NCBI GenBank assembly: GCA_033439265.1
Contig: JAVTVX010000012.1
Location: forward strand, 361,001-425,000
Source: Dillenia suffruticosa
Lineage: Eukaryota; Streptophyta; Magnoliopsida; Dilleniales; Dilleniaceae
DNA: 64,000 nt
Direction of reading: 5' to 3'
Below are positions 59,870-64,000 of this stretch, one piece after another (within the stretch, counting starts at the first letter, position 1; each line of letters begins with the position of its first letter). The notes beneath the pieces were generated by a model. The model did no database searches and was not told the DNA's origin. It was given only the letters and a program-made list of their open reading frames with translations. Both the position numbers and the translations under genes were made by a program.

Positions 59870-62195
59870 TAAATTTTTATTTTTATTTTTTTGTGTGTAT
59901 TATAAATATTGAAAGAAAATGATGACAAAAAAGAATAATAGGAAATCGGTAACAGTGAAATAAAAAATGAATGAAAAAAGAAAGGTGAAGGGTGAAAAAA
60001 AAGAAGTAAAAAGAAAAAAAAAAAAAAAGAAACCCAAAAAAAAGTAAAAAAAAAAAAAAAAGAACGATGAAGAGTGAAAAAAAAACTAAAAAAAGAAGTA
60101 AAAAAAAAAGGAAGAAACCAACTGTTTCCCATCTAAGGTGTCAATTTCTCCCACCCCCATTCCCACTTGTTTTTTTAGAAAAACTTTCAATGATGTATAA
60201 CTATACATACACACAATTTTTTTATCAGAGAGTATATTAGTAAATTAGACAAATAAAATGGGCCGAAAAAATGGAATGACCCGAAAAAAATCAAGTTGCA
60301 TCAAATGACAACTAGAGGATGAGGAACTTTCAAAGAGAACTGTGAAAACAGTGAAACTAAAAAAAAAGTACTGAAAAAAAAACGGAGTGAATAGAAGAGA
60401 TAAATTAATAAGGAAAAAAATGTTAATGGTGAAAAAGAAGTAAAAAAAAAAAGGGAAGGGTAAATGGTGGAAAAGATTAAGTAAATAAGAAAAAGAAGAA
60501 ATAAAAAAAAAAGAATAACAAACAGGTAACAGTGGAATCCAAAAAAATGAGTGAAATGAGAAAAGAAGAGTGAAAGGTAAAAAAAGTATAAAAAAAAAAG
60601 AAGAAGAAAAAGAAGAAAAAGAAGAAAAACTAAAAAAAAAAGTATAAAAAAAAGGTGTAGGGTGAAAAAAAAGAAGTAAAAAAAAAGAAACAAAAAAGAA
60701 GGGTAATTGGTAAAAAAAAAATAAAAGACAAGAAGAAATCCCAAAAAAAAGTGGGAGCAATAGCCAACTGTTCCCATCCGAGATAGCACCCCTCCCACTC
60801 CCCTTCCTACTTGTTCTGTTAGACAATCAAAAGGGTCCAAAAAAAGGAAATAACCCGGAAAAAATCAAATTGCACCAATTGGTATCAAAAGAAAAAGAAA
60901 TTTCGTTGTGAAAATAGTGAAATAAAAAAAGAAAGCAGTGAGAGGAGAAGAAATAAATTAATAAGGAAAAAAAAGTAAAGGGTAGAAAAAAAAACAAAAC
61001 AAAGAAGGGCAAATGACGAAAAAGAGTAAAAAAAAAAGTAAGAATAGAGCAAATCAGTAATAATGGAATCCAATAAAAAGGAGTAAACAAAAAAGAAGAA
61101 CGAATGATGAAAAAAAAGAAGTAAAAAAAAATAAAAAAGAAGAAGAAAATTCTAAAAAAAGTAACAAACAAAAAAAAAAGAAAGGTAAAAGAATGAAAAA
61201 AAAAGTAAAAAAAGAAGCAAAAAAAAAAATAAAGGTAATTGTTAAAAAAAGTTCAAAAAAAAAAAGCAAGAAGGAAAAAAAAAAGTTGGGAATAATAATC
61301 TACCGTTTATATTCGAGGTGACACTCTCTCCCATTCTCCCCTATCCACTTGTTTCTCTAATAGAAAAAAGTATAAAAAAAAAAAATAAAGAGAGAGGGTG
61401 GGAACGGTAGCCTATTGTTCCATTCGAGTTAGCACTCCCTTTTATACCCCCTCCCCAATAAAAAGAAAGAAAAAAAAAATAAGAAGAAAAAAAAAAGAGG
61501 GCGGGAACAGTAGTCTACTGTTCCCATCTGAGGTGGCATTCTTTTTCACTCCCTCCTCCCCACGAGTGAAGGGTGAGAAAAAAAAAAAAAAAAAAAAAAA
61601 AAAACAAAACAAAAGAAGTAAAAAAAAAAGAACATCAGCAAACCAGTAACCAGTAATAGTGGAAATAAAAAAATAGGAGTGAAAAAAAAAAAGAAACCCA
61701 AAAAATATAAAAAAAAAATAAAAAAGGAGTGTGAATGGTGAAAAAAAAGTAAAAAGAAACAAAAAAGGATAAATGGGTAAAAAAAAGAAGTAAAAACAAA
61801 AAGAACAATAGTCTAATGTTCTAATCCGGATGACACTCCCTTCCACTCCGTGAAAGGTAAGAAAAAAAATAAAAAAATAAAAAAAATATTAAATAGCAGA
61901 ATCTAAAGGAAAAAAGAGTAAAAAAATGTGAGGGGCGAAAAAAATAAAGTTAAAAAAAAGTAAAAAACAAAAAACAAAAAAAAAGAATAAATAGTAACCT
62001 ACTGTTGCAATCCAACGTGCACTCCCACTCTCCTCTCTCCCACCGGAGGAAGAAACCAAAAAAGAAAAAAAAAACCCCAAAAAGAGCAAAAAAAAAAAAA
62101 AAAAAGAAAAGAAAGGATGAGGAGCAGCCTAGTGTTCAAATCCTACTTGGCATTCTCTCCCGCTTCCTTTTCCACACATGTTTGCTTCTTCTATT
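59870..62195 (+). repeat. A/G-rich minisatellite-like array with repeated palindromic cores
   Basis: About 2.3 kb is almost purely purine on the + strand (A runs broken by G). It is punctuated by at least eight related GC-richer cores near 60117, 60762, 61299, 61408, 61511, 61811, 61998 and 62128. The core reads roughly CTACTGTTCCCATCCGAGGT followed by GGCACTCCCTCCCACTCCCC and often ACTTGTTTCT. At 61503-61525 the core starts with an exact inverted repeat, GGGAACAGTAG-T-CTACTGTTCCC. Spacing is irregular (about 100 to 650 bp). Long Phe/Leu-rich minus-strand frames across it are artefacts of A-rich sequence. Confidence 0.85.
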
Positions 62196-62954
62196 ATAGT
62201 AAGAATAAGAAATAAATTACCTCTTTACTGAGATTGAATGAACCAAGCATTCATGCATTGTTTTTGTTTTAATAATTATTCAAATAGCTTGAAATTCTTA
62301 TATGTTCTAACTATCTACAATTTCAAATCTTCTTTCTTTGCTGTTGGTAACCATAGATTTATATATATATGTATATAAAACGTTCGAATTTAAAATTTTC
62401 AAGAAAAAAAATAAATGATATCAGTGAAATTATAATTCATTTACGTTACTAAGTAGAGATAAAATAATTTGTATGTGTATCAAGATCCATCATGCAATTA
62501 GAAATATCTTTGGCCAAATTTTCGGAACCAGAGAAATCATTTTTTATTTTCTTTTGTTTCTGCCTAAGCAGCCATTAACCAAGTTGAGCAACAAAAATCG
62601 AAACCCAAACCCACCAACGTTGAAAAATGCTTCTAAACAGCCTTTTCTTCGATCCATCTCTTCGTATTTTGTTGCATTTGCTCTCAGACTTGACGGGCAC
62701 GAAGCCAAATTAGAGTTTTTTTTTTTTTTTTTTATATATATATAGAAATTTAAATTCTGAATCGTGAAATTAGATAAGAGAATCGTAATTATTAGGTCGT
62801 TTCCTTAAAGATGCCAAATCAGAGTTCTATTTGAGTGAAAACACACTCAAAGTTAAAAAGGAGAAAAATTATTAATTTTTTGAGGTTATTGTTCTATTAT
62901 AAAAGATTTTAGTAATATTCAAAAAAAAAAAAGTTATTATTTTCTGGAGCATAG
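62196..62954. other. AT-rich intergenic DNA
   Basis: A 90-codon + strand frame at 62473-62745 has no recognisable domain and ends in a poly-T tract, so it is not called. Nothing else is supported. Confidence 0.5.
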
Positions 62955-63132
62955 TATGATAGACACTAAAATAGCATTATATTAGTGATATTTTAAAATT
63001 TTTTAATTATTTGTTTAAAATATCATTACAATTGTGCACATATTATTATTTTTTTTCAAAATTTCAGTGACAACTTCTATCTCACGGTAATTTCACCATT
63101 TGTACCATTCTAAATTCACGAAATTTTGTTTT
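62955..63132 (+). repeat. Direct repeat, first copy
   Basis: This ~178-bp copy begins TATGATAGACACTAAAATAG. It contains ATTACAATTGTGCACATATT and ATCTCACGGTAATTTCACCA, and ends near AAATTCACGAAATT. It pairs with 63581-63759 in the same orientation. It has no TG...CA ends and no primer-binding site follows, so an LTR or TRIM identity is not supported. Confidence 0.85.
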
Positions 63133-63439
63133 CTTTTCTATATTATAAAATATTCTTAAATATATGTCTAATAGTTTTTAACAGGGAAGTGGTTTTAATA
63201 AATTTTGAGATTTGGGAGACCTTCAATCGCTATGGTGAGAGAAGAAGGAGATCAAGACATTGCGATGATGAGAGGAGAAGGAGGCAACCGATCGCCATGA
63301 TAAGATGAGAAGGAAGAAGGAAGAAAGTCTAACAGAAGGTCGTGACTACGAAATGAGAATGGATGAGGGCGGACTTAGGGTAAATGAGAGGAAAAATTGC
63401 ATTTGGGAAGCTCAACGAGCCTTCGAGCTTGAGTGAATA

Positions 63440-63530
63440 TGGGCTCGAGCTTGAGCTTGAGGCAAGACTCGCTTAGCTCGAGCCTGATCCGAGCTCGAGC
63501 TCGAGCTCGAGCTCAAGCTCGAGCTTTAAT
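63440..63530 (+). repeat. GAGCTC/GAGCTT simple repeat
   Basis: Repeated CTCGAG/GAGCTC and GAGCTT hexamers, densest near 63490-63525. The pattern is self-complementary and may form hairpins. It lies between the two direct repeat copies. Confidence 0.85.
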
Positions 63531-63580
63531 TGGGTAGTGTCACGGATACCTATGATACTATCCGAATATCATAATAGCCC

Positions 63581-63759
63581 TATGATAGACACTAAAATAG
63601 CATTATATTAGTGATATTTTTAAAATTTTTAATTATTTATTTAAAATATCATTACAATTGTGCACATATTATTTTTTTTTTTTCAAAATTTCAGTGGCAA
63701 CTTCTATCTCACGGTAATTTCACCATTTGTACCGTTCTAAATTCACGAAATTGTGTTTG
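63581..63759 (+). repeat. Direct repeat, second copy
   Basis: This copy matches 62955-63132 with few substitutions and small differences in the T/A runs. The two copies enclose about 450 bp containing the GAGCTC repeat. The sequence from 63760 to the window end has no recognised feature. Confidence 0.85.
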
Positions 63760-64000
63760 GCCCATCAGTCAAAGGTCCAGAACTCGACCCACATGTCTGC
63801 CAACCCCAACTCGACTCACAGGTACTCTAACTTTTTTCTTTTTTTATTTTTTTGGTACCGGGGAAGTAGAACAAAAACACCATAACAGAGAGAACCAAGC
63901 ACTCGGAAGTGCTTCTGCCCCTGGACCTCTCCAAGCCCATGCAATTTTCCCAAATGAGACGACACAGAGACGAAGGAGGGTGACGCAACACAATCAAACC

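Noticed and set aside
59869-61846. Long minus-strand ORFs (up to 193 aa) rich in Phe and Leu
   Set aside because: They are translations of poly-T/C-rich complement of the A/G array. There is no domain, start context or conservation, and several overlap in different frames.
62955-63759. TRIM (short LTR) element
   Set aside because: The direct repeats lack TG...CA ends, a primer-binding site, a purine tract and a target duplication.

Overview
This is a nuclear genomic window from a eudicot plant. The evidence is long AT-rich intergenic DNA, genes split by many short GT-AG introns, and plant-specific families: STY-type Raf-like kinase, AMT2/AMT3-type ammonium transporter, PLS-class pentatricopeptide repeat protein, C2-type phospholipase D and an RTFL/DVL small peptide. 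It also carries a Ty1/copia element and tRNA-type SINEs. Exon models were built by hand from splice signals and family conservation. All exon sums of complete genes come out in frame.

Layout. 1-336 (+): broken IQD (IQ67-domain) fragment cut by the window edge. 1537-8407 (-): 15-exon ACT-domain Raf-like kinase of the STY8/17/46 group (595 aa). 14826-15008 (+): a 60-aa RTFL/DVL signalling-peptide gene just below a tandem duplication. 16990-19126 (+): ammonium transporter, 3 exons, 474 aa. 20220-22305 (-): bifunctional nuclease (BBD) gene with no visible first exon. 23889-27215 (-): EMB506-like chloroplast ankyrin protein, 458 aa, one repeat per 99-nt exon. 27933-29278: internally deleted copia element with a perfect 5-bp target duplication, just upstream of the PPR gene at 29573-31195 (+). 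31557-36729 (-): phospholipase D delta-like, 865 aa. 39191-39907 (-): syringolide-induced 14-1-1-like protein. 41129-41224 (-): relic of the RNA polymerase II CTD. 43502-43885 (+): small double-CxxC protein like At4g08330, followed by a 1.4-kb array of copies of its own 3' end. 48470-51325 (+): prolyl 4-hydroxylase, 298 aa, with repeats in intron 2. 53119-59015 (-): 20-exon aconitase, 900 aa. 59870-62195: A/G-rich array with repeated palindromic cores. 62950-63760: direct duplication and a GAGCTC repeat.

Taken together. From memory of the Arabidopsis gene order, STY17, PLD-delta, the Pol II largest subunit NRPB1, prolyl 4-hydroxylases and ACO1 are neighbours on chromosome 4. This window keeps the order kinase, PLD-delta, CTD relic, P4H and aconitase. 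It therefore looks like an orthologous block from which the NRPB1 gene has decayed to its CTD tail. The genes do not form a pathway; they are independent housekeeping, signalling and transport genes. The most notable items are the likely overlooked RTFL peptide gene, the CTD relic in a collinear block, the P4H duplication that copies a splice donor, and the palindrome-bearing A/G array. I saw no CRISPR array, rRNA, confident tRNA or clearly novel multigene system.
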